From positions 1 to 36,256 of the forward strand of contig JAOPYM010000451.1 of NCBI GenBank assembly GCA_025964615.1: DNA of 36,256 nt. The letters are read 5' to 3'. The notes beneath the pieces are model-generated. The model saw only the letters and a list, made by a program, of their open reading frames with translations, was not told the origin of the DNA and searched no databases. Below, piece after piece: positions 17,506-24,823 of this stretch (position 1 is the first letter of the stretch; every line of letters starts with the position of its first letter). This DNA is from Actinomycetes bacterium. GTDB lineage: Bacteria; Actinomycetota; Actinomycetes; Streptosporangiales; Streptosporangiaceae. The translations under genes and the position numbers were made by a program.

Positions 17506-18692
17506 CCCTTCGCGGCCAGGGTGTTCGTGCCGCCGTTCTCGCCGCGCAGCCGGAAGATCGCCCGGATCAGCGGTGGTGCGGCCACGAACAGCACGATCAG
17601 CGACTGGATGACCGTGACGATCTCGATGGACACGCCCGCCGAGGCCTGCATCGCCCGCCCGCCCGCGTCCAGCGCGCCGAACAGCAGCGCCGCCAGCACG
17701 GTGCCGACGGGTGAGGCGCGGCCGAGGAGCGCCACCGTGATGGCGGTGAAGCCGAGCCCGGCGTCGATCTGCTGGGTCAGGGCGTTGTTCGCGTTGGCCG
17801 TACCGAGCACCTGGGAAACGCCGACCAGGCCCATCAGGCCGCCCGCGAGCAGCATCGCCATGATCTGGGTCCGGCCCACGCTCATCCCGGCTGTGCGAGC
17901 GGCACTCTGGTTCGCGCCCACCGTCCGCAGCTCGAAGCCCAGCGTCGAGCGGTTCAGCAGCCACCAGGCGAAACCGACCGCCGCGATGGCCAGCAGCAGC
18001 CCGGCGTTGACCCGCAGCGAGTCCCCGGCCAGATGCGGCAGCCGCGCCTGCGGCAGCACCGGCTTGGAGACCGGCTGCGGGTTGTTCGGGTCGCGGAACG
18101 CGTCGCTGGCGATCAGGTAGCCGAGCAGCAGGTACGCGACGTAGTTCAGCATGATCGTGACGATCACCTCGTGCGCGCCGGTCGCCGCCTTCAGCCAGCC
18201 GACCAGGCCGCCGTACGCCGCGCCGCCCGCGATCCCCGCGATGATCGCGGCGGGCAGCGCCAGGACCCCGGGGACGTGCAGGGTGAAACCGGCGTAGCAC
18301 GCGCAGATCGCACCGGCGATCAGCTGGCCCTGGCCGCCGATGTTGAACAGACCGGCCCGGAAGGCCAGCCCGATCGAGAGCCCGCCGAAGATCAGCGGGA
18401 TGGCCTCGGTGATCGTCTCGCTGATCGGCCGGAACGCCTCGGTGACACTCCCGGCGGTGCCCGGGTCGAAGATCGCGCCCTTCAGCATCGCGCCGTACGC
18501 CGCCGCGACCGCATGCCAGGACGAGGACAGCGCGTCGCCCGGGGCGGCGAAGAAGTAGCCGAACTTGCCCGGTACCTCAGGATCGGAGACGAGGATCAGC
18601 AGCGCCCCGACCAGCAGCGCGAGGAAGATCGCAAGCGCGGTGACCAACCAGGACGGGCCCTTCAGTACCGCGTCGAAGATCTTCCTATTCAT
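17493..18692 (-). CDS. nucleoside-type ABC transporter permease 1
   Basis: 399-residue BPD_transp_2 family permease, partner of the permease encoded at 16270-17505. It starts with a short cytosolic NRKIFDAVLKG and one helix (about 15-38), then a periplasmic stretch, then helices around FRAGLFNIGGQGQLIAG and AIIAGIAGGAAYGGLVGWLK. Coupling motifs are ATGAHEVIVTIMLNYVA and RTVGANQSAARTAGMSV. The ATG at 18692 is preferred over the GTG at 18698 because GGCGGG precedes it by 5 bases. The start overlaps the ATPase stop by 8 bp. Confidence 0.92.
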   Translation of the reverse strand: MNRKIFDAVLKGPSWLVTALAIFLALLVGALLILVSDPEVPGKFGYFFAAPGDALSSSWHAVAAAYGAMLKGAIFDPGTAGSVTEAFRPISETITEAIPLIFGGLSIGLAFRAGLFNIGGQGQLIAGAICACYAGFTLHVPGVLALPAAIIAGIAGGAAYGGLVGWLKAATGAHEVIVTIMLNYVAYLLLGYLIASDAFRDPNNPQPVSKPVLPQARLPHLAGDSLRVNAGLLLAIAAVGFAWWLLNRSTLGFELRTVGANQSAARTAGMSVGRTQIMAMLLAGGLMGLVGVSQVLGTANANNALTQQIDAGLGFTAITVALLGRASPVGTVLAALLFGALDAGGRAMQASAGVSIEIVTVIQSLIVLFVAAPPLIRAIFRLRGENGGTNTLAAKGWNG

Positions 18693-20205
18693 GCGCACCC
18701 GCCATCAGCAACCCGATCCGCTCCCGGGAGGTCTCCGGCGGCACGATGCCCACGATCTTCCCCCGGAACATCACGGCGATCCGGTCTGCCAGCGCGAAGA
18801 TCTCGTCCAGTTCGGTGGAGATGATCAGGATCGGGCGGCCGAGCGCCCGCTCGGCCACGATCCGCTCATGGATGAACGCCATCGCGCCGACATCGACCCC
18901 GCGGGTCGGCTGGGCGGCCACCAGGAGCCGCAGCGGCCGCGACATCTCCCGCGCCACCACGACCTTCTGCTGGTTGCCACCGGACAGTGTGCCGACCGCC
19001 GCGTGCACGGACGTGGTGCGGATGTCGAACTCCGCGACCCGCTGCTCCGCGTTGTCCTGCACGGCCTTCACGTCGATGGAACCGTGCCGCCCGAACGGGG
19101 CGTCCCGGTACAGGTCGAGTACCAGGTTCTCCGCGACGGAGGCGCTCTCCACCAGCGCGTCGTGGCCGCGGTCCTCGGGGATGAAACCGACCCCGCCGCC
19201 CAGCACCTGGCGGGGCGTACGGCCGGAGAGCCGCGCGCCGTCCAGGGTGATGGTCCCGGTGGCGGTCCGCAGGCCGAGGATGGCCTCGGCCAGTTCGGTC
19301 TGCCCGTTGCCCTGCACGCCCGCGACCCCGAGGATCTCGCCGGGCCGGATGTCGAAGCTCACATCGTCGAGTACGGCTCGCCCCGACTCGTCGAGCACGG
19401 TCAGGTTCCGTACCTCGAAAACGGGCTCCGCACCGGCCGCGGCGGGCGGTTTGTCCACCGTGAGCCGGACGTCGCGGCCCACCATCAGCGCGGCCAGTTC
19501 GGCCTCGGAGTCGGACGGGTCGGCCGTACCGACCACTGCGCCGCGCCGGATCACGGTGATCCGGTCCGCGATCGCCTTGACCTCTTTCAGCTTGTGCGTG
19601 ATGAACACGATGGAGTGGCCCGCCTCGCGCAGCGCGCGCATCACGGTGAACAGCTCCTCGGTCTCCTGCGGGGTCAGCACCGCCGTCGGCTCGTCCAGGA
19701 TCAGCACCCTGGCGTTCCTGATCAGCGCCTTGACGATCTCCACCCGCTGCTGCACCCCGACCGGGAGGCCGCCGACCACCGCGTCCGGATCGACCTCGAG
19801 GCCGTACTTGCGGGAGATGTCCAGGACGTCCCGCCGGGCCCTCGCATGGTCGAGCAGACCGCCACGCCGGGTCCGCTCCTCGCCCAGCATGATGTTCTCC
19901 AGGACGGTGAACACCGGAATGAGCATGAAGTGCTGGTGCACCATCCCGATCCCGGCGGCGATCGCGTCCCGGGGACCCCGCACGACCAGGGGCTCGTCGT
20001 CGATCAGGAGCTGCCCCTCGTCCGGCTCGTACAGGCCGTACAGGATGTTCATGAGCGTGGACTTGCCGGCGCCGTTCTCGCCGAGCAGGCAGTGGATTTC
20101 GCCGGGGCGGACCTCCAGATCGATGCCATCGTTGGCCACCAGCGAACCGAACCGCTTGGTGATCCCGCGTAGCTCCAGAGATCCGCCCCCCGTGCCTTTG
20201 GTCAC
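18685..20205 (-). CDS. double-domain ABC transporter ATPase for nucleoside uptake
   Basis: 506-residue cytosolic ATPase with two fused nucleotide-binding domains, as in ribose/nucleoside (RbsA/YufO-like) importers. The first domain has Walker A GENGAGKST, a Q-loop HQHFMLIPVFTVLEN, signature LPVGVQQRVEI and Walker B VLILDEPTAVLTPQE. The second has a degenerate Walker A (GVQGNGQTE), signature LSGGNQQKVVVAREM and a degenerate Walker B region LLVAAQPTRGVDVGA. One canonical and one degenerate site is normal for this subfamily. The GTG at 20205 overlaps the lipoprotein stop by 4 bases (GTGA). Confidence 0.94.
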   Translation of the reverse strand: MTKGTGGGSLELRGITKRFGSLVANDGIDLEVRPGEIHCLLGENGAGKSTLMNILYGLYEPDEGQLLIDDEPLVVRGPRDAIAAGIGMVHQHFMLIPVFTVLENIMLGEERTRRGGLLDHARARRDVLDISRKYGLEVDPDAVVGGLPVGVQQRVEIVKALIRNARVLILDEPTAVLTPQETEELFTVMRALREAGHSIVFITHKLKEVKAIADRITVIRRGAVVGTADPSDSEAELAALMVGRDVRLTVDKPPAAAGAEPVFEVRNLTVLDESGRAVLDDVSFDIRPGEILGVAGVQGNGQTELAEAILGLRTATGTITLDGARLSGRTPRQVLGGGVGFIPEDRGHDALVESASVAENLVLDLYRDAPFGRHGSIDVKAVQDNAEQRVAEFDIRTTSVHAAVGTLSGGNQQKVVVAREMSRPLRLLVAAQPTRGVDVGAMAFIHERIVAERALGRPILIISTELDEIFALADRIAVMFRGKIVGIVPPETSRERIGLLMAGAHE

Positions 20206-21275
20206 TTGGGCTGGTTCGGCGACGCGATGGTGATCTTGCCGGACTCGATGTCGGCCTTGACGGTATCGAGCTCGGCCTTCAGCGCCGCCGGGACCTTGGC
20301 GTCGAAGTCGTGGAACGGGGCCAGGCCCGTGCCGTTGTTCTGCAGCGTGCCCAGGTAGCCGCCGGTCAGCGCGGTGCCCTTCGCCGCCGTGTCCACGGCC
20401 TGCTGGACGGCGCCGGAGATGCCCTTGACGACGCTGGTCAGGAACACCGAGCAGTACTGCTGCGCGGACACGCAGCCGTCGGTGTCCACCCAGATGATGC
20501 TGACCTTGCCACCGGACGCCTGGGCCGCCGCGGCCGCGCCGAGGCCGACACCGCCGGCCACCGGGAAGATGACGTCGGCGCCCTGCTGGATGAAGTTGGT
20601 GGCGATCTGCTTGCCCTTGGCCTGATCGGTGAAGGAGTTCGCCATCGAGCCGCTCTTGGGCTTGGCCTCGTCCCAGCCGAGCACCTGGACCTTGGTGCCC
20701 TTCTGCTTGTTGTAGTAGTTCACGCCCTCCTGAAAGCCGTCCATGTAGACGGTCACGGGCGGGATCGGGAGCCCGCCGAAGGTCGCGACCTTGCCGGACT
20801 TGGACATGCCCGCCGCGAGGTAACCGCCAAGGAAGCCGCCCTGCGCGGTGTTGAACTGCATCCCGTAGATGTTGGTGCCGACCGACGGCGAGTCGACGAT
20901 CGCGAACTTCTGGCTCGGGTTGGCCGTGGCCGCCTTGGTGGTCGCGGTGCCCATCAGGCCGCCGACCGTGACGATCAGCCCGCACTTCTTGGCGACGAGG
21001 CTGTTGATGTTCGGGACGTAGTCGTTCTCGCTCGTTGACTGGATGTAGCTCACGTCCGTACCGGAATCGGTCTTGGCGGCCTGCATGCCCGCCCACGAGG
21101 TGGCGTTGAACGAACGGTCGTCGATGCCACCGGTGTCGGTGACCATGCACGCGCTGAACTTCGCCGCCGCTGCCGCTGCCTTGCTCGGGGTCGCGCTCGT
21201 CGGCTTCGAGCCACATCCGGCGGCTGCCAGAGCCAGCACGGACACCCCCGCGACAAGCCTGAGTACCTTGGCCAC
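20202..21275 (-). CDS. BMP family substrate-binding lipoprotein (nucleoside ABC transporter)
   Basis: About 357-residue lipoprotein of the BMP/PnrA-like family, which captures nucleosides outside the membrane and delivers them to the permeases. The signal peptide ends in the lipobox LAAAGC (Cys about 21-22). The family motif VTDTGGIDDRSFNATSW follows about 20 residues later, and GGLPIPPVTVYMDGFQEGV and VIFPVAGGVGLGAA belong to the ligand cleft. Two start codons lie in tandem: AAGGAGG (21281-21287) is only 2 bases from the ATG at 21278 but 5 from the GTG at 21275, so GTG is favoured. First gene of a lipoprotein-ATPase-permease-permease operon. Confidence 0.94.
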   Translation of the reverse strand: MAKVLRLVAGVSVLALAAAGCGSKPTSATPSKAAAAAAKFSACMVTDTGGIDDRSFNATSWAGMQAAKTDSGTDVSYIQSTSENDYVPNINSLVAKKCGLIVTVGGLMGTATTKAATANPSQKFAIVDSPSVGTNIYGMQFNTAQGGFLGGYLAAGMSKSGKVATFGGLPIPPVTVYMDGFQEGVNYYNKQKGTKVQVLGWDEAKPKSGSMANSFTDQAKGKQIATNFIQQGADVIFPVAGGVGLGAAAAAQASGGKVSIIWVDTDGCVSAQQYCSVFLTSVVKGISGAVQQAVDTAAKGTALTGGYLGTLQNNGTGLAPFHDFDAKVPAALKAELDTVKADIESGKITIASPNQPK

Positions 21276-21288
21276 CATTGCCTCCTTG

Positions 21289-21323
21289 TGAAGCCCTCCG
21301 GAAGGCCGGACGGGCAGGCTTCA
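21289..21323 (-). promoter_or_regulatory. nested hairpin just upstream of the lipoprotein ribosome site
   Basis: TGAAGCC (21289-21295) pairs with GGCTTCA (21317-21323), and inside it TCCGG (21297-21301) pairs with CCGGA (21306-21310) around AAGG. In the minus-strand mRNA the structure ends 1-2 bases before AAGGAGG. It could modulate translation of the transporter or protect the transcript. It does not match a riboswitch class I recognise. Confidence 0.4.
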
Positions 21324-21376
21324 GCCCAGAATCTCGAGGTTACGGGTGCCTGAGAACGGCCCAACAGACTTGTAGG

Positions 21377-21405
21377 CAGACCGTTACCTGAGAGGCTACG
21401 GTCTG
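21377..21405. promoter_or_regulatory. 8-bp dyad over the cdd promoter, candidate operator
   Basis: CAGACCGT (21377-21384) and ACGGTCTG (21398-21405) are perfect inverted repeats separated by 13 bases. The right half-site covers the TACGGT -10 candidate (21397-21402) of cdd. It lies in the divergent gap between the transporter and salvage operons. The layout suits a dimeric repressor, but the regulator is unknown. Confidence 0.4.
21397..21402 (+). promoter_or_regulatory. candidate -10 TACGGT of cdd
   Basis: TACGGT lies 8 bases before the ATG at 21411 and cdd has no ribosome site, suggesting a leaderless mRNA. The same hexamer precedes the PNP gene. Confidence 0.4.
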
Positions 21406-21410
21406 GCTAC

Positions 21411-21794
21411 ATGACGGAGATCGACTGGGTGCGGCTGCGGGCGGCCGCCGTCGCGGCGATGACAAGGGCGTACGCGCCGTATTCCAACTTCCCGGTGGGC
21501 GCCGCCGGGTTCACCGAAGATGGCCGGATGGTCACCGGCTGTAACGTCGAGAACGCGTCGTACGGCCTGACGCTGTGCGCTGAGTGCGGCCTGGTCTCGG
21601 CGCTGCACGGCTCGGGCGGTGGACGCCTGGTGGCGGTCGCGGTGGTCGACGGGAACGGTGACCCGCTGATGCCGTGCGGCCGCTGCCGTCAGCTGCTCTG
21701 GGAACACGGCGGTGCCGCTCTGCTCCTGGAGACGGTACGGGGCGTACGGCCCATGTCCGTGGTCCTGCCCGACGCCTTCGAACTGGATCACTGA
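21411..21794 (+). CDS. cdd: cytidine deaminase
   Basis: 127-residue zinc enzyme converting cytidine and deoxycytidine to uridine and deoxyuridine, the small tetrameric type. Zinc and catalytic motifs are CAECG (Cys and the proton-shuttling Glu) and PCGRCRQ (two Cys ligands). Substrate motifs AYAPYSNFPVGAA and GCNVENASYGLTLCAE are intact. The ATG at 21411 has no ribosome site but follows TACGGT. Its stop overlaps the deoA start by one base (TGATG), so it is coupled to deoA. First gene of the salvage operon, divergent from the nucleoside transporter. Confidence 0.96.
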   Translation: MTEIDWVRLRAAAVAAMTRAYAPYSNFPVGAAGFTEDGRMVTGCNVENASYGLTLCAECGLVSALHGSGGGRLVAVAVVDGNGDPLMPCGRCRQLLWEHGGAALLLETVRGVRPMSVVLPDAFELDH

Positions 21795-23065
21795 TGGACG
21801 CGATCGACGTCATCGTCACCAAGAGGGACGGCGGTGAGCTGTCCGGGGAGCAGATCGCCTGGGTGGTCGACGCGTACACCCACGGCAATGTGGCCGAGGA
21901 GCAGATGTCGGCGCTGGCCATGGCCATCCTGCTCAACGGGATGAACCGGCGCGAGATCTCCGCCTGGACCGAGGCGATGATCGAGTCGGGATCCCGGATG
22001 GACTGGTCGGCCCTGGACCGCATGACCACCGACAAGCACTCCACCGGAGGTGTCGGCGACAAGATCACGCTGCCGCTCGCGCCGCTCGTCGCCGCGTGCG
22101 GGGCGGCCGTGCCGCAGCTGTCCGGACGCGGGCTCGGCCACACCGGCGGCACCCTCGACAAGCTGGAGTCCATCCCGGGCTGGCGGGCCTCGCTGTCGGC
22201 CGCCGAGATGCTGGACGTGCTGCGCGCCACGGGCGCGGTGGTCTGCGCGGCGGGCGCCGGCCTGGCCCCCGCGGACCGCAAGCTGTACGCGCTGCGCGAC
22301 GTCACAGGCACGGTCGAGTCGATCCCGCTGATCGCTTCGTCGATCATGTCCAAGAAGATCGCCGAGGGGACGTCGGCCCTGGTCCTGGATGTCAAGACGG
22401 GTTCCGGGGCCTTCATGAAGACCGTGGAGCGGGCCCGTGAGCTGGCCGCGACCATGGTCGACATCGGCAGGGACCACGGAGTACGGACCGTCGCGCTGCT
22501 GACCGCCATGGACCGGCCGCTCGGCCGCGCGGTCGGCAACGCCGTCGAGGTCACCGAGTCCGTCGAGGTCCTCGCCGGGGGCGGCCCTGCGGACGTCGTC
22601 GAGCTGACCGTGGCGCTGGCCCGTGAGATGCTCGCCGCCGCAGACCTGCCGGGGACGAAGGACCCGGCCGACGCGCTGCGGGACGGCAGCGCCATGGACG
22701 TCTGGCGGAAGATGATCTCAGCCCAGGGCGGAGATCCCTCCGCCGCGCTGCCGGTGGCGCGCGAGTCGCATGTGCTGACGGCCCCCGCGACCGGCGTCCT
22801 GTCCACACTGGACGCCTACGGGGTCGGGCTCGCCGCCTGGCGCCTGGGCGCGGGACGGGCCCGCAAGGAGGACCCGGTCTCCTTCGGCGCCGGCATCATC
22901 TGCCACGCCAAGCCCGGCGACCACGTCACAGCGGGCACCCCCCTCCTGACCCTGTACGCAGACGACCCGGCCCGCTTCGACCGCGCCCTCGAAGCCCTCA
23001 CCCCCGCCATCAAGATCGGCGGCGCCCCCGATCTCCTCCCGCTCATCATCGACCGCCTCCGTTGA
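21794..23065 (+). CDS. deoA: thymidine/pyrimidine-nucleoside phosphorylase
   Basis: 423-residue enzyme that phosphorolyses thymidine (and possibly uridine or deoxyuridine) to base plus (deoxy)ribose-1-phosphate. Family motifs: DKHSTGGVGDK (phosphate site), the glycosyltransferase-family signature SGRGLGHTGGTLDKLESI (about 110-127), ASSIMSKKIAEG, LDVKTGSGAFMK and the C-terminal hairpin domain GVGLAAWRLGAGRARKEDPV. The ATG at 21794 overlaps the cdd stop. The natural stop TGA (23063-23065) is the second codon inside palindromic element copy 2, so the element sets the C terminus after IIDRLR. Full domain content is retained. Confidence 0.95.
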   Translation: MDAIDVIVTKRDGGELSGEQIAWVVDAYTHGNVAEEQMSALAMAILLNGMNRREISAWTEAMIESGSRMDWSALDRMTTDKHSTGGVGDKITLPLAPLVAACGAAVPQLSGRGLGHTGGTLDKLESIPGWRASLSAAEMLDVLRATGAVVCAAGAGLAPADRKLYALRDVTGTVESIPLIASSIMSKKIAEGTSALVLDVKTGSGAFMKTVERARELAATMVDIGRDHGVRTVALLTAMDRPLGRAVGNAVEVTESVEVLAGGGPADVVELTVALAREMLAAADLPGTKDPADALRDGSAMDVWRKMISAQGGDPSAALPVARESHVLTAPATGVLSTLDAYGVGLAAWRLGAGRARKEDPVSFGAGIICHAKPGDHVTAGTPLLTLYADDPARFDRALEALTPAIKIGGAPDLLPLIIDRLR

Positions 23066-23123
23066 CCCGTGGCGTTTCCCGCCCTCTTTCTTCAAACGGT
23101 GCGGGAAACGCCACGGGTCAACG
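23060..23123 (+). repeat. palindromic element, copy 2 (64 bp, perfect arms)
   Basis: CGTTGACCCGTGGCGTTTCC then CGC (23060-23082) and its exact complement at 23101-23123 form a perfect 23-bp stem with an 18-base loop. Relative to the other copies, GACTC is GACCC in the left arm and GAGTC is GGGTC in the right arm, a paired change that keeps the stem. It provides the deoA stop and sits 18 bp before the add ATG, inside the presumed operon. Confidence 0.92.
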
Positions 23124-23129
23124 AACCGG

Positions 23130-23135
23130 TAGCGT
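23130..23135 (+). promoter_or_regulatory. candidate -10 TAGCGT of add
   Basis: TAGCGT is exactly 6 bases before the ATG at 23142, the spacing seen before several other genes here, suggesting a leaderless add transcript in addition to any readthrough from deoA. Confidence 0.38.
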
Positions 23136-23141
23136 GTGGAG

Positions 23142-24212
23142 ATGAGCGTCAAGCCGAGCCTTGAGGACATCCGCAAGGCCCCCAAGGTGCTGCTGCACGA
23201 CCACCTCGACGGGGGCCTGCGGCCGGAGACGATCGTGGACCTCGCCCGCTCGGGCGGCTATGACGGGCTGCCGGTGACCGATCCTTCGGAGCTGGCAACC
23301 TGGTTCGCCGAGGCGGCGGACTCCGGGTCGCTCGAACGGTACCTGGAGACCTTCGCGCACACCGTCGCCGTCATGCAGACCGCCGAGGCGCTGCGCCGGG
23401 TCGCCTACGAGTGCGCCACGGACCTGGCCGCCGACGGGGTCGTCTACGCCGAGGTGCGGTACGCCCCGGAACTGCACACCAGTACCGGGCTGAGCCTGGA
23501 CGAGGTCGTGGAGGCGGTGCTCGCCGGGTTCGCTGACGGTGGCCGTGAGCACGGCATCCGGGTCGGCACGCTGGTCACCGCGATCCGGCACCAGGCGCGC
23601 AGCATGGAGATCGCCGAACTGGCTGTCCGCTACCGCAACGACGGGGTGGTCGGGTTCGACATCGCCGGCGCCGAGGCGGGTTACCCGCCCACCAGGCACC
23701 TGGACGCCTTCGAGTACCTGCAGCGCAACAACGCCCACTTCACCATCCATGCCGGTGAGGCCTTCGGGACCCCGTCCATCTGGCAGGCCATCCAGTGGTG
23801 CGGCGCGGACCGGCTCGGTCACGGCGTACGGATCGTGGACGACATCGACGGCGACACCCTCGGTCTGCTGGCCGCCTACGTGCGCGACAAGCGGATCCCG
23901 CTGGAGATGTGCCCGTCGTCCAACATCCAGACCGGTGCCGCGAAGTCGATCGCCTCGCACCCGATCGGGCTGCTCAAACGCCTTGGCTTCCGGGTGACGG
24001 TGAACACCGACAACCGGCTGATGAGCCGGACTTCGCTGTCGGAGGAGTTCCACAAGCTGGTGGAGGTGTTCGAGTACGATTGGGACGATCTTCGCTGGTT
24101 CACCATCAATGCCATGAAATCGGCCTTCATCGGCTTCGACGAGCGCCTGGAACTCATCAACGGCGTGATCAAGCCGGGCTTCGAGCAACTGAAATGGCGC
24201 CACCGGCCATGA
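23142..24212 (+). CDS. add: adenosine deaminase
   Basis: 356-residue TIM-barrel zinc enzyme converting adenosine and deoxyadenosine to (deoxy)inosine. Metal and catalytic motifs: [12 protein letters not shown] (His19, His21), [10 protein letters not shown] (catalytic His-Ala-Gly-Glu), RLGHGVRI, and [11 protein letters not shown], where the metal-binding Asp is present and the following residue is Asn, a variant I recall in actinobacterial Add. The ATG at 23142 is preferred over an in-frame GTG at 23136 because TAGCGT sits 6 bases upstream. It follows deoA across element copy 2, and its stop overlaps the next gene (ATGA). Confidence 0.95.
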   Translation: MSVKPSLEDIRKAPKVLLHDHLDGGLRPETIVDLARSGGYDGLPVTDPSELATWFAEAADSGSLERYLETFAHTVAVMQTAEALRRVAYECATDLAADGVVYAEVRYAPELHTSTGLSLDEVVEAVLAGFADGGREHGIRVGTLVTAIRHQARSMEIAELAVRYRNDGVVGFDIAGAEAGYPPTRHLDAFEYLQRNNAHFTIHAGEAFGTPSIWQAIQWCGADRLGHGVRIVDDIDGDTLGLLAAYVRDKRIPLEMCPSSNIQTGAAKSIASHPIGLLKRLGFRVTVNTDNRLMSRTSLSEEFHKLVEVFEYDWDDLRWFTINAMKSAFIGFDERLELINGVIKPGFEQLKWRHRP

Positions 24213-24796
24213 GATTCCGTTCCACCGCCGCCTACGTCTGCGGCTGGGCCTTCATGGTCTTCGCGGCCCTGAACCTCCTCGACCTTGCCCTGCACGGCCG
24301 GGATGTCGCGTCGGTGGTGGCCACCGCGGCCCTGCTGTTCGGCTGCGGCCTGGCGTACGTGATCGGGTTGCGGCCCCGCATCCTCGGCTCGGACGACGGG
24401 GTGCTGCTGGTCAACCCCCTGCGGGATGTACGGCTGCCGTGGTCGTCCGTCGAGAAGATCGAGTCCACCGATGCCCTGACCGTCGCGTACACGGCCGCCG
24501 ACGGTACCCGGCGGACGGCCCGCTCGTGGGTGTTCCAGTCCTCACCCCGGGCTCGGGCGCGTGCCGATCTGCGTACCGCGCGGGCCGGTTCGTCCTCGCT
24601 CGCTCGCGGCCGCACGCCCGCCGGGTTCGCCGCCGAGCAGCTCACCGCTGCCCGGCAGGCGTCCGCATCGGCCGGTACGGGCGCCTCCCAAGCCGGTGAT
24701 CGGGTCTCGGTGACGTGGTCGATCCCCGCCGTGGCGGCGCTCGCCGCGCCGGGACTGCTCCTGCTGGGCTCGATCCTCTTCGCGACCGTGCGCTGA
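24209..24796 (+). CDS. membrane protein with PH-like cytosolic domain
   Basis: 195 residues. Two hydrophobic helices lie at about 6-25 and 33-53, then a segment [31 protein letters not shown] typical of bacterial PH-like domains (given only as description beyond [10 protein letters not shown]), a polar Ala/Arg-rich linker and a C-terminal helix (about 173-193). It is probably an inner-membrane protein with the PH-like fold facing the cytosol. The ATG at 24209 overlaps the add stop; an in-frame ATG at 24194 would add five residues. Its presence in the salvage operon does not reveal its function. Confidence 0.7.
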   Translation: MRFRSTAAYVCGWAFMVFAALNLLDLALHGRDVASVVATAALLFGCGLAYVIGLRPRILGSDDGVLLVNPLRDVRLPWSSVEKIESTDALTVAYTAADGTRRTARSWVFQSSPRARARADLRTARAGSSSLARGRTPAGFAAEQLTAARQASASAGTGASQAGDRVSVTWSIPAVAALAAPGLLLLGSILFATVR

Positions 24797-24823
24797 ACCT
24801 CTGGCGCACCGCCCCGGTAGTGG

